Shown one piece after another: positions 46,418-54,465 of a DNA stretch of 64,000 nucleotides (the stretch's first letter is position 1; every line of letters starts with the position of its first letter). The notes under the pieces were generated by a model that did no database searches, was not told where the DNA came from, and worked only from the letters and a program-made list of their open reading frames with translations. Source of the stretch: Oscillatoria nigro-viridis PCC 7112 (GTDB lineage Bacteria > Cyanobacteriota > Cyanobacteriia > Cyanobacteriales > Microcoleaceae); NCBI RefSeq assembly GCF_000317475.1, contig NC_019729.1, positions 2,680,501 through 2,744,500 of the forward strand. The letters run 5' to 3'. The position numbers were made by a program, and so were the translations under genes.

Positions 46418-46619
46418 GTTAGTCCGGCAGGGGTTGAAACCCCTGCCTCAAAGCTGAAGTCCTCTAAAAGAGGACTAATAGATTTCTCCTAAAAAAACTA
46501 TGGAAGCCTTGCCGTATTTGGACAAAAACCTATTTTTGGGAGATGTCTAATGAATTATTCAGTCCTCTTTTAGAGGACTTTAGCTATTAGACAGGGAATT
46601 CATTCCCTGGCGGACTAGC
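46418..46619. repeat. Two facing copies of a dispersed repeat
   Basis: The left unit (46418-46479) runs GTTAGTCCGGCAGGGG, CCCCTGCC, then AAGTCCTCTAAAAGAGGACT. The right unit (46554-46619) is the same order on the opposite strand, with GCTAGTCCGCCAGGGAATG. Each unit contains its own hairpins, and the pair forms a large inverted repeat around 74 bases. Confidence 0.8.
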
Positions 46620-46660
46620 GGGCGAGTGCGACAGCTAGAGAATCTTAGCCAAAACAAACA

Positions 46661-48574
46661 ATGCAAACTCATACATTTCAACAGTCAAAAACCGAACTTC
46701 CACCGTTGATAGAGCGGGAAATTCTGTTCGGAAACCCCGAAAAAACTAGCCCCCAACTTTCACCCGACGGCAAGTATCTCGCCTACATTGCACCAGATGA
46801 AAACAACGTCTTGCAAGTGCAATTGCGTACCGTCGGTCAAGCAGACGATCGCCAACTGACAGCAGATAAAAAACGCGGCATCCGCATCTTTTTGTGGACT
46901 TATAGCGGCGAAGAACTCATTTATCTTCAAGATACCGACGGTGATGAAAACTGGCATTTATTCTCAGTCAATATCCAGTCAAATCTGGTTCGCGACTTGA
47001 CACCATTTCAAGGCGTTCAAGCTTATCCGATCGCCCTTGACCGCAACTTCCCCAATGAAATATTAGTGGGAATGAACATCCGCGATCGCAGCAAACACGA
47101 CGTTTACCGCATCAACCTCAAAAATGGTGCAGTTGAATTTGACACCGACAACCCAGGTAACATCGTCGGTTGGACTGCTGACGCCCAATTCCAAGTGCGG
47201 GCGGCCACCGCCACAACTGCCGACGGCGGATCGGAATTGGTGTTTCGGGAAACTGCGGACAAGTCTTGGGAAAGCCTGCGAACTTGGGGGCCCGATGAGG
47301 AAGGCGGTGCCCTCATGTTCTCAGAAAACGGCAAAATTCTTTACATCATCGGCAATCACGATGCTAACGCCGAACGTTCGATCGCATTAGACTTAGAAAC
47401 CAAACAAGAAACCGATCTCGCCTCTGACCCAGAATACGATGTCGGCGATATTTTGATACACCCCACCAAGCGAGAGATTCAGGCAGTTTCCTTCTACAAA
47501 GACAAACAAGAGTGGCAGATTTTAGACCAAAGCATAGCAGATGATTTTGAGGCGATCGGCAAATTCCGTCCCGGCGAATTCGACCTCACCAGCCGCAACC
47601 TCGCCGACACTACTTGGCTAATCGCTTACAGGACAGACGACGGCCCAGTTTACTACTATACCTACGATCGCGCCTCCAAAACCTGCACCTTCCTGTTCAG
47701 CAACCAACCAAAACTCGAAGGGCTACCGCTATCATCAATGGAACCCATTTCTTACACCGCAAGAGATGGTTTAACCATTCACGGCTACCTGACAAAACCT
47801 GTCGGAGTCGCCACACCCGTACCGACAGTCTTGCTAGTACACGGTGGCCCCTGGGGACGCGATACCTGGGGTTACGATTCAGAAGCCCAATGGCTGTCAA
47901 ACCGAGGTTATGCCGTTTTGCAAATCAATTTTCGCGGTTCCGCCGGCTACGGCAAAGCCTTTCTCAATGCCGGCAATCGCGAATGGGCCGGTAAAATGCA
48001 CGACGACTTGCTAGATGGGGTAAACTGGCTGGTAGAAACAGGAATTTCCCAACAGGATAAAATTGCGATTATGGGCGGTTCCTACGGTGGTTATGCTGCA
48101 TTAGTCGGAGTGACTTTTACTCCCGATGTTTTTGCCTGCGCCGTCGATATTGTCGGCCCTAGCAATTTGATTACAATGATGGAAACTATTCCTCCTTATT
48201 GGGAAGCGCTGAAAGCAATGGAGTATCACCGCATCGGCAATTTGAAAACAGAACCGGAGTTTTTGAAATCGCGATCGCCCTTATTTTTAGTCGATCGCAT
48301 CCAGAAACCTTTACTAATCGCCCAAGGTGCTAACGACCCGCGAGTAAAAGAATCAGAAAGCAAGCAAATTGTCAATGCCATGAAGCAAGCCGGCAAACCT
48401 GTAGAATACGTGCTGTATACAGACGAAGGACACGGATTTGCGCGGCCGGAAAATCGCCTGCACTTTTATGCGATCGCCGAAGAATTCCTAGCCAAATATT
48501 TAGGAGGCAGATTTGAACCGGCGAGCAACATTGCCAATCATTCTGGCGTGGTGAATCCGCAAACAACTAATTAG
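46661..48574 (+). CDS. S9-family serine peptidase (prolyl oligopeptidase / acylaminoacyl peptidase-like)
   Basis: A 637-residue protein. The N-terminal beta-propeller (about 25-370, WD/PD40-like repeats such as KTSPQLSPDGKYLAYIAP) restricts access to substrates. The C-terminal alpha/beta hydrolase domain (about 375-625) has nucleophile MGGSYGGYAALVG, acid in AQGANDPRV and His in DEGHGFARPEN. There is no signal peptide, so it is likely cytoplasmic. The family cleaves short peptides or N-acylated residues; the exact class within S9 (S9C-like) is inferred. ATG at 46661. A HAD hydrolase gene follows on the same strand. Confidence 0.92.
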   Translation: MQTHTFQQSKTELPPLIEREILFGNPEKTSPQLSPDGKYLAYIAPDENNVLQVQLRTVGQADDRQLTADKKRGIRIFLWTYSGEELIYLQDTDGDENWHLFSVNIQSNLVRDLTPFQGVQAYPIALDRNFPNEILVGMNIRDRSKHDVYRINLKNGAVEFDTDNPGNIVGWTADAQFQVRAATATTADGGSELVFRETADKSWESLRTWGPDEEGGALMFSENGKILYIIGNHDANAERSIALDLETKQETDLASDPEYDVGDILIHPTKREIQAVSFYKDKQEWQILDQSIADDFEAIGKFRPGEFDLTSRNLADTTWLIAYRTDDGPVYYYTYDRASKTCTFLFSNQPKLEGLPLSSMEPISYTARDGLTIHGYLTKPVGVATPVPTVLLVHGGPWGRDTWGYDSEAQWLSNRGYAVLQINFRGSAGYGKAFLNAGNREWAGKMHDDLLDGVNWLVETGISQQDKIAIMGGSYGGYAALVGVTFTPDVFACAVDIVGPSNLITMMETIPPYWEALKAMEYHRIGNLKTEPEFLKSRSPLFLVDRIQKPLLIAQGANDPRVKESESKQIVNAMKQAGKPVEYVLYTDEGHGFARPENRLHFYAIAEEFLAKYLGGRFEPASNIANHSGVVNPQTTN

Positions 48575-48757
48575 AATGAACAAGAAAAAAGCAAGAAGAA
48601 AGAAGGAATTAATCAAATCTCTATTCTCTTATATTCTCTTTTTTTCTCTTCTTTTCTCTTCTTTTCCTCTGTGTTCTCTGTGTCCTCTGTGGTTAAATCA
48701 TTCCGATGCAACCGGATGTGCGATAAGTCCTCTTTCCTCTTCCCTTTTTCTTCTCAA

Positions 48758-49474
48758 ATGACCAAAATTATTTTTATAGATGCCGCCGGTACACTATTTG
48801 ACGTGCGCGGCAGCGTCGGCGAAGTCTACGGAAAATTTGCCCATAGGTTTGGAGTAACAGTTAAGAGTGAAGAGTTAAATGCAGCATTTTTTCAAAGTTT
48901 TGCCGACTCAAATCCGATGGCATTTCCCGGAAGAGAATTAGCCAAAATTCCCCAGCTAGAATTTGAATGGTGGCAAGCAGTTTGCGCGAACGCTTTTCAA
49001 ATAGCAGGCGTTGTCAATCAATTCTCAGACTTTCCAAAGTTCTTTGCGGAACTATACGCTCATTTTGCCACCGCCGAACCTTGGTTCGTCTATCCCGACG
49101 TATTGCCAGCCTTAAATAAGTGGCAGCAAAAAGGAATTGAATTAGCAGTAGTATCGAATTTCGATTCCCGAATTTATCCCGTATTAAAAGCACTAAATTT
49201 AGCTGAATATTTCACATCAGTGACAATTTCCACCGAAGTTGGTGCAGCAAAACCAGACTCTCAAATTTTTACTGCGGCTTTGCAAAAGCACAACTGTATT
49301 CCCGAGAATGTGTTGCATATCGGCGACAGCTTCAAAGCAGATTATTGCGGTGCTAAAAATGCCGGGTTAAACGCAATTTGGTTGAATCGCCAACAGGAAA
49401 AAATAGATTCAGGAAAGTTGAATTTAACTGATTTCCAAAAATTAGAAGAGTTTCCCAGTCTGGATTTTATATAA
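48758..49474 (+). CDS. HAD-superfamily hydrolase (REG-2/HDHD3-like)
   Basis: A 238-residue HAD subfamily IA protein. Motif I is FIDAAGTLFD: the nucleophile Asp is present, but the usual second Asp two residues on is Ala, as in several HDHD3/REG-2-like members. Motif II is AVVSNFDSR, the motif III lysine lies in GAAKPDSQIF, and motif IV is IGDSFKADYCGA. The frame is open further upstream to 48671, but that DNA is a TCTCTTCTTTTCC/CTCTGTGT repeat, so the ATG at 48758 is used. Either a phosphatase with altered catalysis or a non-classical member; substrate unknown. Confidence 0.88.
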   Translation: MTKIIFIDAAGTLFDVRGSVGEVYGKFAHRFGVTVKSEELNAAFFQSFADSNPMAFPGRELAKIPQLEFEWWQAVCANAFQIAGVVNQFSDFPKFFAELYAHFATAEPWFVYPDVLPALNKWQQKGIELAVVSNFDSRIYPVLKALNLAEYFTSVTISTEVGAAKPDSQIFTAALQKHNCIPENVLHIGDSFKADYCGAKNAGLNAIWLNRQQEKIDSGKLNLTDFQKLEEFPSLDFI

Positions 49475-49482
49475 CTGACAAA

Positions 49483-49553
49483 GAAACCGGGTTTTTTACC
49501 CGGTCTGCGGGTTGTAACGAAATATTCGTAAAAAAAACCGGTTTCTGGGTTTC
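49483..49553. repeat. Dispersed repeat related to 971-1038
   Basis: AAACCGGGTTTTTTACCCGG, core GTTGTAACGAAATA, run of A, CCGGTTTCTGGGTTTCC. It starts 8 bases after the HAD stop, so it could also act as a terminator-like hairpin. Confidence 0.7.
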
Positions 49554-49735
49554 CAGGAGTCCAATAAATATGAATTTTATGAGGTTAAGGTTATGATTTT
49601 TATGAATTGACTTTGAGAGCTGCTTATTCAATAATGCTAATTATATGAATGATTTAACCGCAGAGAGCGCAGAGGGCGCTGAGTTCGAGAAGAAAAAGGC
49701 GATCGCTATATTTCACTTTCTAGTGAGAAAGAACT

Positions 49736-49864
49736 TTAGGAATGAGAATCAAATAACTTACAATGCGTGATGCTTCTTGTGAGATGGGCTCTTATAGCCC
49801 GTCCAGAAAGGGCGGACCCGACACCCCACAAACTTGTGTAAATTATTTAATTCGCGATCCTTAG
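49736..49864. mobile_element. MITE with ISAzo13-like ends, copy B (129 bp)
   Basis: Left end TTAGGAATGAGAATCAAATA, right end (inverted) CTAAGGATCGCGAATTAAAT, the same as copy A at 26047-26180. The interior again is a GGGCTCTTATAGCCC / GGGCGGACCC palindromic stretch, diverged from copy A. Confidence 0.7.
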
Positions 49865-49899
49865 CAACCCGTGATATTTTTGTGCAGCAATCTCAAACA

Positions 49900-50144
49900 A
49901 TGGCACAAATCGCCCGTCAATTACCCGACGCTGTAAGGCAAAGTTTAACAGCAGAAGAACTAGCATGGCTGGATCAGGCAATTTTGTGGAATTAGAATCG
50001 TTTACGCCGCAGCGGTTGTTGCGGGTAGTGAATTATGGACTTGCTCAGAGTGGCAATCCGCAGACCAATGACGGCTTAATATTAGTGGATAATGCTGTCG
50101 GATATGGTGGTGGCTATGTGTTTGTCTCCGATAGTTTTAGTTAG
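49900..50144 (+). pseudogene. Small broken coding-like remnant
   Basis: Two overlapping frames look coding-like. One is 31 codons beginning MAQIARQLPDAVRQSLTAEE (49900-49995). The other is 59 codons from 49965 to 50144 ending GYGGGYVFVSDSFS. I do not recognise a family. They may be pieces of one frameshifted gene or chance. Low confidence. Confidence 0.25.
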
Positions 50145-50393
50145 GGCGTGTTTTCAAACAGGGTAAGCGCATCTAATTTGGTATCAAATGTAACAGACAC
50201 TAAAAAGAGGGTGCAGTATTATAGCAGCCCGGTTTGTCCGAGAGATTCTATAATAACTCTCAAGCTCAGTAGAAAATCTGGGGGGGTGACAAAAAGGTCT
50301 ACGAGATAGACTGTATAAGGGTTGCGGCCCGCATACCTTGTTGATAAAAGCGCCGTTTATTTGGAGTTAACTTGCGTTTACTGTTCAACCTCG

Positions 50394-51474
50394 TCAGAAT
50401 ATTGTCCCTTGATAATTAACCCACTTTTCTCCATCTAAACCAACACCAAATGTACTCCGTCTTCGATATCTTTTTTTAGGTTCTTTGCGACGAGATACAT
50501 ATTTTTGTACCTGCTTTTTCTTCAGTTCAGTGCCTTGAAATATTGCCCAAGTGTACGCAAGTGTCATGAGCAGAATCATGTTAATAAGTCGGTCTCCTTT
50601 TAAGCTAGTTCCTTCAAGATCGTAGCCGACTGTTTTACAGTCTCGGAACATTTCTTCAATACCCATCCGTTGCTTGTAAGCATCGATCGCTGCCTGTAAT
50701 GAACCTAAATCTGTGAGAATAAACCACGCTTCATCAACCTTCCATGCCCCATAGTTTCTTTTCCACGCTACTTGCAACATCAAATCCAGTAGCCGGCTGA
50801 GTTTTCCTCACTCTTTTACCTTGAAAATATAAAGAGGTTCCCGGCACTATTCCTAATTCATCTAACCGCTGCCAAACTAAATGTTCTATTTCGATACAAT
50901 GATTCCTCTTTATTCTTAAGCAAAAAGACACACCCTTTTCCTTCAGCCAGTTTCCTAAATCGACCGAACAAAATTCACGGTCTCCTAAAACGATGACTTT
51001 ATATTCTGAAAACAGCGGTAAAACTTGCTGTAGATTTGTAGTTTGTGACTCGAAGTTGCTGCTGCCCAATTTCGGCAACAATGACCAGTACAATGGAATT
51101 GCTCTTCGCTCCCAGATTAAGCTAACCATGAACAGATTAATACAGCCCCATTGACTGCGATCGATTGATCTTGATAAGCGAGTACCAACACGGCAATAAG
51201 TGGTCAACCAATAAGTAATTAATGGGAACCAAATTAATTCGATTGTTAAGTGAGGTAAATCTAAAAATCTTTGTAATTTACGTCGCCGACTTTCGGCTGT
51301 AATTAGACAGGGAAATACTCGGGAGAGCCGCTCTAATCTCACTTGTTTTTCTGATTGCATCAAGGATAGCAAAATTGTCATCACCAAAAACTGAGATGGC
51401 GTCAGGTGTTTTTGTCTAGGAGTCTGGTAGAATCTTGGTATCATTATTTTTTTGGATAGGCAAGCGTGTAACAA
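50394..51474 (-). pseudogene. IS4-family transposase, frameshifted
   Basis: Two minus-strand frames (51474-50734 and 50783-50394) join into one IS4-type DDE transposase. The first carries both Asp regions: SIDRSQWGC and VLGDREFCSVD. The second carries the Glu region: GIEEMFRDCKTVGYD. The protein continues from PATGFDVA in one frame to WKRNYGAWKVDEAW in the other around 50770-50785. The needed shift is +1, not the -1 typical of programmed IS frameshifting, so inactivation by a small deletion is likely. Otherwise the sequence is well preserved, so the break is recent. A second, heavily decayed IS4 copy lies at 58945-60136. Confidence 0.85.
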
Positions 51475-51520
51475 CTCTGCTGCCTATCTTTTTTTACCAC
51501 AAGTTGGCTCAATCCTTACT

Positions 51521-52919
51521 AAGGAATGAAAATTTAATAACATCAGCGATGTATAATAAATAAATGAGTGAATATGAATAGGTTTATATTTCGGTAGAGA
51601 TGTCAAATATTATACCTACTTGGTTCTTCTTATGTCGCCCAATATTTTTTGATTTCAATCATTTCTTACTAACTTAATTTATGTGTTACTCAGACGAAAT
51701 TACTGATTTAATGCGAAAACATTATCAGTCTTTATCTGAAAAAGACCAAAGAAAATATGCAGCGATAGAAGCTGTCAAACAGGGTCGTGGTGGAATTATT
51801 TACATAGCCCGAGTTTTGGGAGTAAATAGGAATACAATAGCCAAGGGAATTAAGGAGTTAAAAAGTGAATCAGACACTACTTGTAATCAACAGAGAATTC
51901 GTCGACGTGGAGGAGGAAGAAAAACTAGGGAGTCTGAGATACCTGATTTAAATGAGCGTTTTTTAGAAGTCTTAAAAAACCACACAGCCGGAGATCCAAT
52001 GTCGGAAAAAATTAAATGGACAAATCTTACCCAGCAACAAATAGTTGAAGGTCTGAAGGCTCAGGAAATAATAGTCAGTACAACAGTTGTTCAAAAACTG
52101 TTAAAAAAACATGGATATGTGAAACGCCAAGCTCAAAAAAAACAAACAACCGGAGTAACCAAGAATCGTAATGAACAATTTGAAAATCTTGCCAGAATTA
52201 CCGCCGAGTATGAGTTGCAGGGAAATCCGATTGTTAGTATGGACACGAAAAAGAAGGAATTTATTGGAAATCTATATCGAGCAGGAAGTCTATATACTAC
52301 GGAAGCTATTACGACATTTGACCATGATTTTTGGAGTTTGGCTGAAGGAAAAGTAGTACCTCATGGAATTTACGATCTGCAACATAACCGAGGATATTTA
52401 AACCTGGGAATCAGTAAAGACACGAGTGAATTTGCTTGTGAATCGATTAAATTATGGTGGGTTAATTACGGAAAATTTATCTACCCTCAAGCCGATTCAA
52501 TTTTGATAAAATGCGATGGCGGTGGCAGTAATAATTCCAATCATCATATCTTTAAATCGGATTTACAAAAATTAGTTGATGAGCTAGGAATAGAAATTAG
52601 AATCGCACACTATCCCCCCTATACATCGAAGTATAATCCGATTGAACATCGCTTGTTTCCTCACGTAACCCGAGCCTGTCAAGGAGTAATTTTTACCAGT
52701 CTGGAGTTAGTGAAAAAACTCATGGCAAAAACTCATACTAAAACCGGGCTTTCTGTGGTAGTAAATGTAATCGATAAAATTTATGAAACTGGTCGAAAAG
52801 TAGCTAAGGGATTTAAAGAAACCATGAAAATTATTTTTGATGAATATCTACCCAAATGGAATTATCGTGCAGTTCCGACTATTTAGGAGACGCTAAAGTT
52901 ATTAAATTTTCATTCCTAA
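51521..52919 (+). mobile_element. ISAzo13-family insertion sequence, intact
   Basis: About 1.4 kb bounded by inverted ends AAGGAATGAAAATTTAATAA (51521-51540) and its complement at 52900-52919, enclosing one intact transposase gene. The ends are shared with the MITEs at 26047 and 49736. A target duplication is not clear; TA lies at both sides. Confidence 0.85.
51681..52886 (+). CDS. ISAzo13-family DDE transposase
   Basis: A 401-residue uninterrupted transposase. The N-terminal HTH includes GIIYIARVLGVNRNTIAKGI, followed by a basic linker (RIRRRGGGRK). The catalytic part has VSMDTKKKEFIGN (first Asp), ILIKCDGGGSNNS (second Asp) and YNPIEHRLFPHV (Glu), the DDE triad as arranged in ISAzo13. ATG at 51681. 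A complete reading frame, together with matched ends, suggests the element is or was recently active, and it can be suspected of moving the related MITEs. Confidence 0.93.
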   Translation: MCYSDEITDLMRKHYQSLSEKDQRKYAAIEAVKQGRGGIIYIARVLGVNRNTIAKGIKELKSESDTTCNQQRIRRRGGGRKTRESEIPDLNERFLEVLKNHTAGDPMSEKIKWTNLTQQQIVEGLKAQEIIVSTTVVQKLLKKHGYVKRQAQKKQTTGVTKNRNEQFENLARITAEYELQGNPIVSMDTKKKEFIGNLYRAGSLYTTEAITTFDHDFWSLAEGKVVPHGIYDLQHNRGYLNLGISKDTSEFACESIKLWWVNYGKFIYPQADSILIKCDGGGSNNSNHHIFKSDLQKLVDELGIEIRIAHYPPYTSKYNPIEHRLFPHVTRACQGVIFTSLELVKKLMAKTHTKTGLSVVVNVIDKIYETGRKVAKGFKETMKIIFDEYLPKWNYRAVPTI

Positions 52920-52983
52920 CTATGGGTTTGGGGCGGGTCGTCACCCCAGATGATAAACAACTGCAAAACCTTTTTCCCCAAAC

Positions 52984-53015
52984 AAAAAGCGCCCCTATTT
53001 CTAGGAGCGCTTTTT
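52984..53015 (-). terminator. Intrinsic terminator of psbA copy 1
   Basis: On the minus strand AAAAAGCGCTCCTA pairs with TAGGGGCGCTTTTT, a strong stem with a T-run. The same hairpin follows psbA copy 2. Confidence 0.93.
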
Positions 53016-53037
53016 GTGATTAATCAAAAGCTAAAAC

Positions 53038-54120
53038 TTAGCCGTTGATAGAAGGAGCAACCAAAGCTACAGGAGTGGTTTGTGCAGCAGCCAAGTCGAG
53101 AGGGAAGTTGTGAGCGTTGCGCTCGTGCATTACTTCCATACCCAAGTTAGCGCGGTTGATGACATCAGCCCAAGTATTGATGACGCGACCTTGAGAGTCG
53201 ATAATCGATTGGTTGAAGTTGAAACCGTTCAAGTTGAACGCCATCGTGGAGATACCCAAAGCGGTAAACCAGATGCCGACTACTGGCCATGCACCTAACA
53301 AGAAGTGCAAGGAACGGCTGTTGTTGAAGGAAGCGTATTGGAAAATCAAACGACCGAAGTAGCCGTGGGCTGCGACGATGTTGTAGGTTTCTTCTTCTTG
53401 ACCGAATTTGTAACCGTAGTTTTGCGATTCGGTTTCGGTTGTTTCGCGAACCAAGCTAGAGGTAACTAAAGAACCGTGCATGGCGGAGAACAAGCTACCA
53501 CCGAAGACACCGGCAACTCCCAACATGTGGAAGGGGTGCATCAGGATGTTGTGCTCGGCTTGGAACACGATCATGAAGTTGAATGTGCCGGAGATTCCCA
53601 AGGGCATACCGTCAGAGAAGGAGCCTTGTCCGATCGGGTAGATCAAGAATACTGCGGTGGCTGCTGCTACTGGTGCAGAGTAAGCTACGCAGATCCAAGG
53701 GCGCATTCCCAAGCGGTAGGACAGTTCCCATTCGCGACCCATGTAGCAAAATACACCGATCAGGAAGTGGAAGATTACCAATTGGTAAGGGCCGCCGTTG
53801 TACAGCCACTCATCGAGGGAAGCTGCTTCCCAGATGGGGTAGAAGTGCAAGCCGATGGCGTTGGATGAGGGGACAACTGCACCTGTGATGATGTTGTTGC
53901 CGTACATTAAGGAACCTGCTACTGGTTCGCGGATGCCGTCGATGTCCACTGGTGGGGCAGCGATGAAGGCGATGACGTAGCAGATGGTGGCGCTGAGCAG
54001 GGTGGGAATCATCAAGACTCCGAACCAACCTACATAAATGCGGTTGTCGGTTGATGTTACCCACTCACAAAAGCGTTCCCAGACGTTGGCGCTAGAGCGC
54101 TGCTGTAAGGTCGTTGTCAT
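53038..54120 (-). CDS. psbA: Photosystem II reaction centre protein D1, copy 1
   Basis: A 360-residue D1, the core subunit of photosystem II in the thylakoid membrane that binds the special-pair chlorophylls, pheophytin, QB and much of the Mn cluster. It has five membrane helices. Key residues are present: Tyr161 (LIYPIGQG), Asp170 (FSDGMP) and His198/His215 ([12 protein letters not shown]). The C-terminal tail after DLA-344 is removed by CtpA. Residue 130 is Glu (YMGREWELS), the form usually linked to high-light D1. The protein sequence is the same as copy 2 at 57715, in opposite orientation. It has a promoter at 54169-54197 and a terminator at 52984. Confidence 0.99.
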   Translation of the reverse strand: MTTTLQQRSSANVWERFCEWVTSTDNRIYVGWFGVLMIPTLLSATICYVIAFIAAPPVDIDGIREPVAGSLMYGNNIITGAVVPSSNAIGLHFYPIWEAASLDEWLYNGGPYQLVIFHFLIGVFCYMGREWELSYRLGMRPWICVAYSAPVAAATAVFLIYPIGQGSFSDGMPLGISGTFNFMIVFQAEHNILMHPFHMLGVAGVFGGSLFSAMHGSLVTSSLVRETTETESQNYGYKFGQEEETYNIVAAHGYFGRLIFQYASFNNSRSLHFLLGAWPVVGIWFTALGISTMAFNLNGFNFNQSIIDSQGRVINTWADVINRANLGMEVMHERNAHNFPLDLAAAQTTPVALVAPSING

Positions 54121-54168
54121 GGTTTTATGATTGCGTATGAATTTGTCAATGTTCGGATGATGTTTATA

Positions 54169-54197
54169 TTATTACGCCTATCGTTAAGGTTTGTAAA
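54169..54197 (-). promoter_or_regulatory. psbA copy 1 promoter
   Basis: Minus strand: -35 TTTACA (54197-54192), 17-base spacer, -10 TAATAA (54174-54169). The -35 and following AACCTTA are shared with copy 2, while the -10 and leader differ. Confidence 0.75.
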
Positions 54198-54295
54198 GGG
54201 GTGTGGCGACAGTTAAACTGATGAGTGTGATTAGGAAAGCTGATGTAAGGAGAGAGAGGGGGCGATCGCCAGGGGTTTTGTTAAGAAAGTTGAGG

Positions 54296-54465
54296 GTTTT
54301 GCTTTCTGTGGGTCAGCTCGTGATAATTTTCTAAAACCTGAAAGCGGGAAAGTCCGGTGCAATTCCGGCGCTGTGCCGCAACTGTAAAAGTCAGAATGCC
54401 GATTTCGGGGGCGCTTTGTGGGCGTTTACTTTTGGATTCCCTGCGTAGCACGGGGAGGAGATTAT
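54296..54465 (+). promoter_or_regulatory. Cobalamin riboswitch with downstream SD hairpin
   Basis: The conserved aptamer core is clear: GCGGGAAAGTCCGGTGC (54344-54360), AATTCCGG, GCTGTGCCGCAACTGTA (B12-box side, to 54386) and GTCAGAATGCC (54390-54400). The distance from CAACTGTA to GTCAG is short, so the peripheral P8-P12 region seems absent. Downstream, TTCCC (54437-54441) pairs with GGGGA (54452-54456), placing the Shine-Dalgarno GGGGAGGAG in a hairpin. Its loop GTAGCAC could kiss the aptamer loop GCTGTGC. That would give translational repression of cobG when B12 is bound (inference). Confidence 0.88.

Larger units (their letters stand above)
49475..50393. other. Gene-poor stretch between HAD gene and IS4 remnant
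   Basis: Contains the dispersed repeat at 49483-49553, MITE copy B at 49736-49864 and the small broken frame at 49900-50144. From 50150 to 50393 I see no gene; the right-hand end probably includes the flank of the IS4 element. Confidence 0.6.

Noticed and set aside
48671..48757. 29-codon N-terminal extension of the HAD hydrolase
   Set aside because: Encoded by a CTCTGTGT/TCTTCTTTT repeat; the family starts at the IFIDAAGT strand just after ATG 48758.
50734..50783. Programmed frameshift producing a functional IS4 transposase
   Set aside because: The required shift is +1, and I see no canonical slippery heptamer in the right register.
54418..54465. Upstream GTG start for cobG
   Set aside because: It lies inside the riboswitch expression platform, has no Shine-Dalgarno, and adds residues not expected of CobG; TTG 54466 has GGGGAGGAG at 5 bases.
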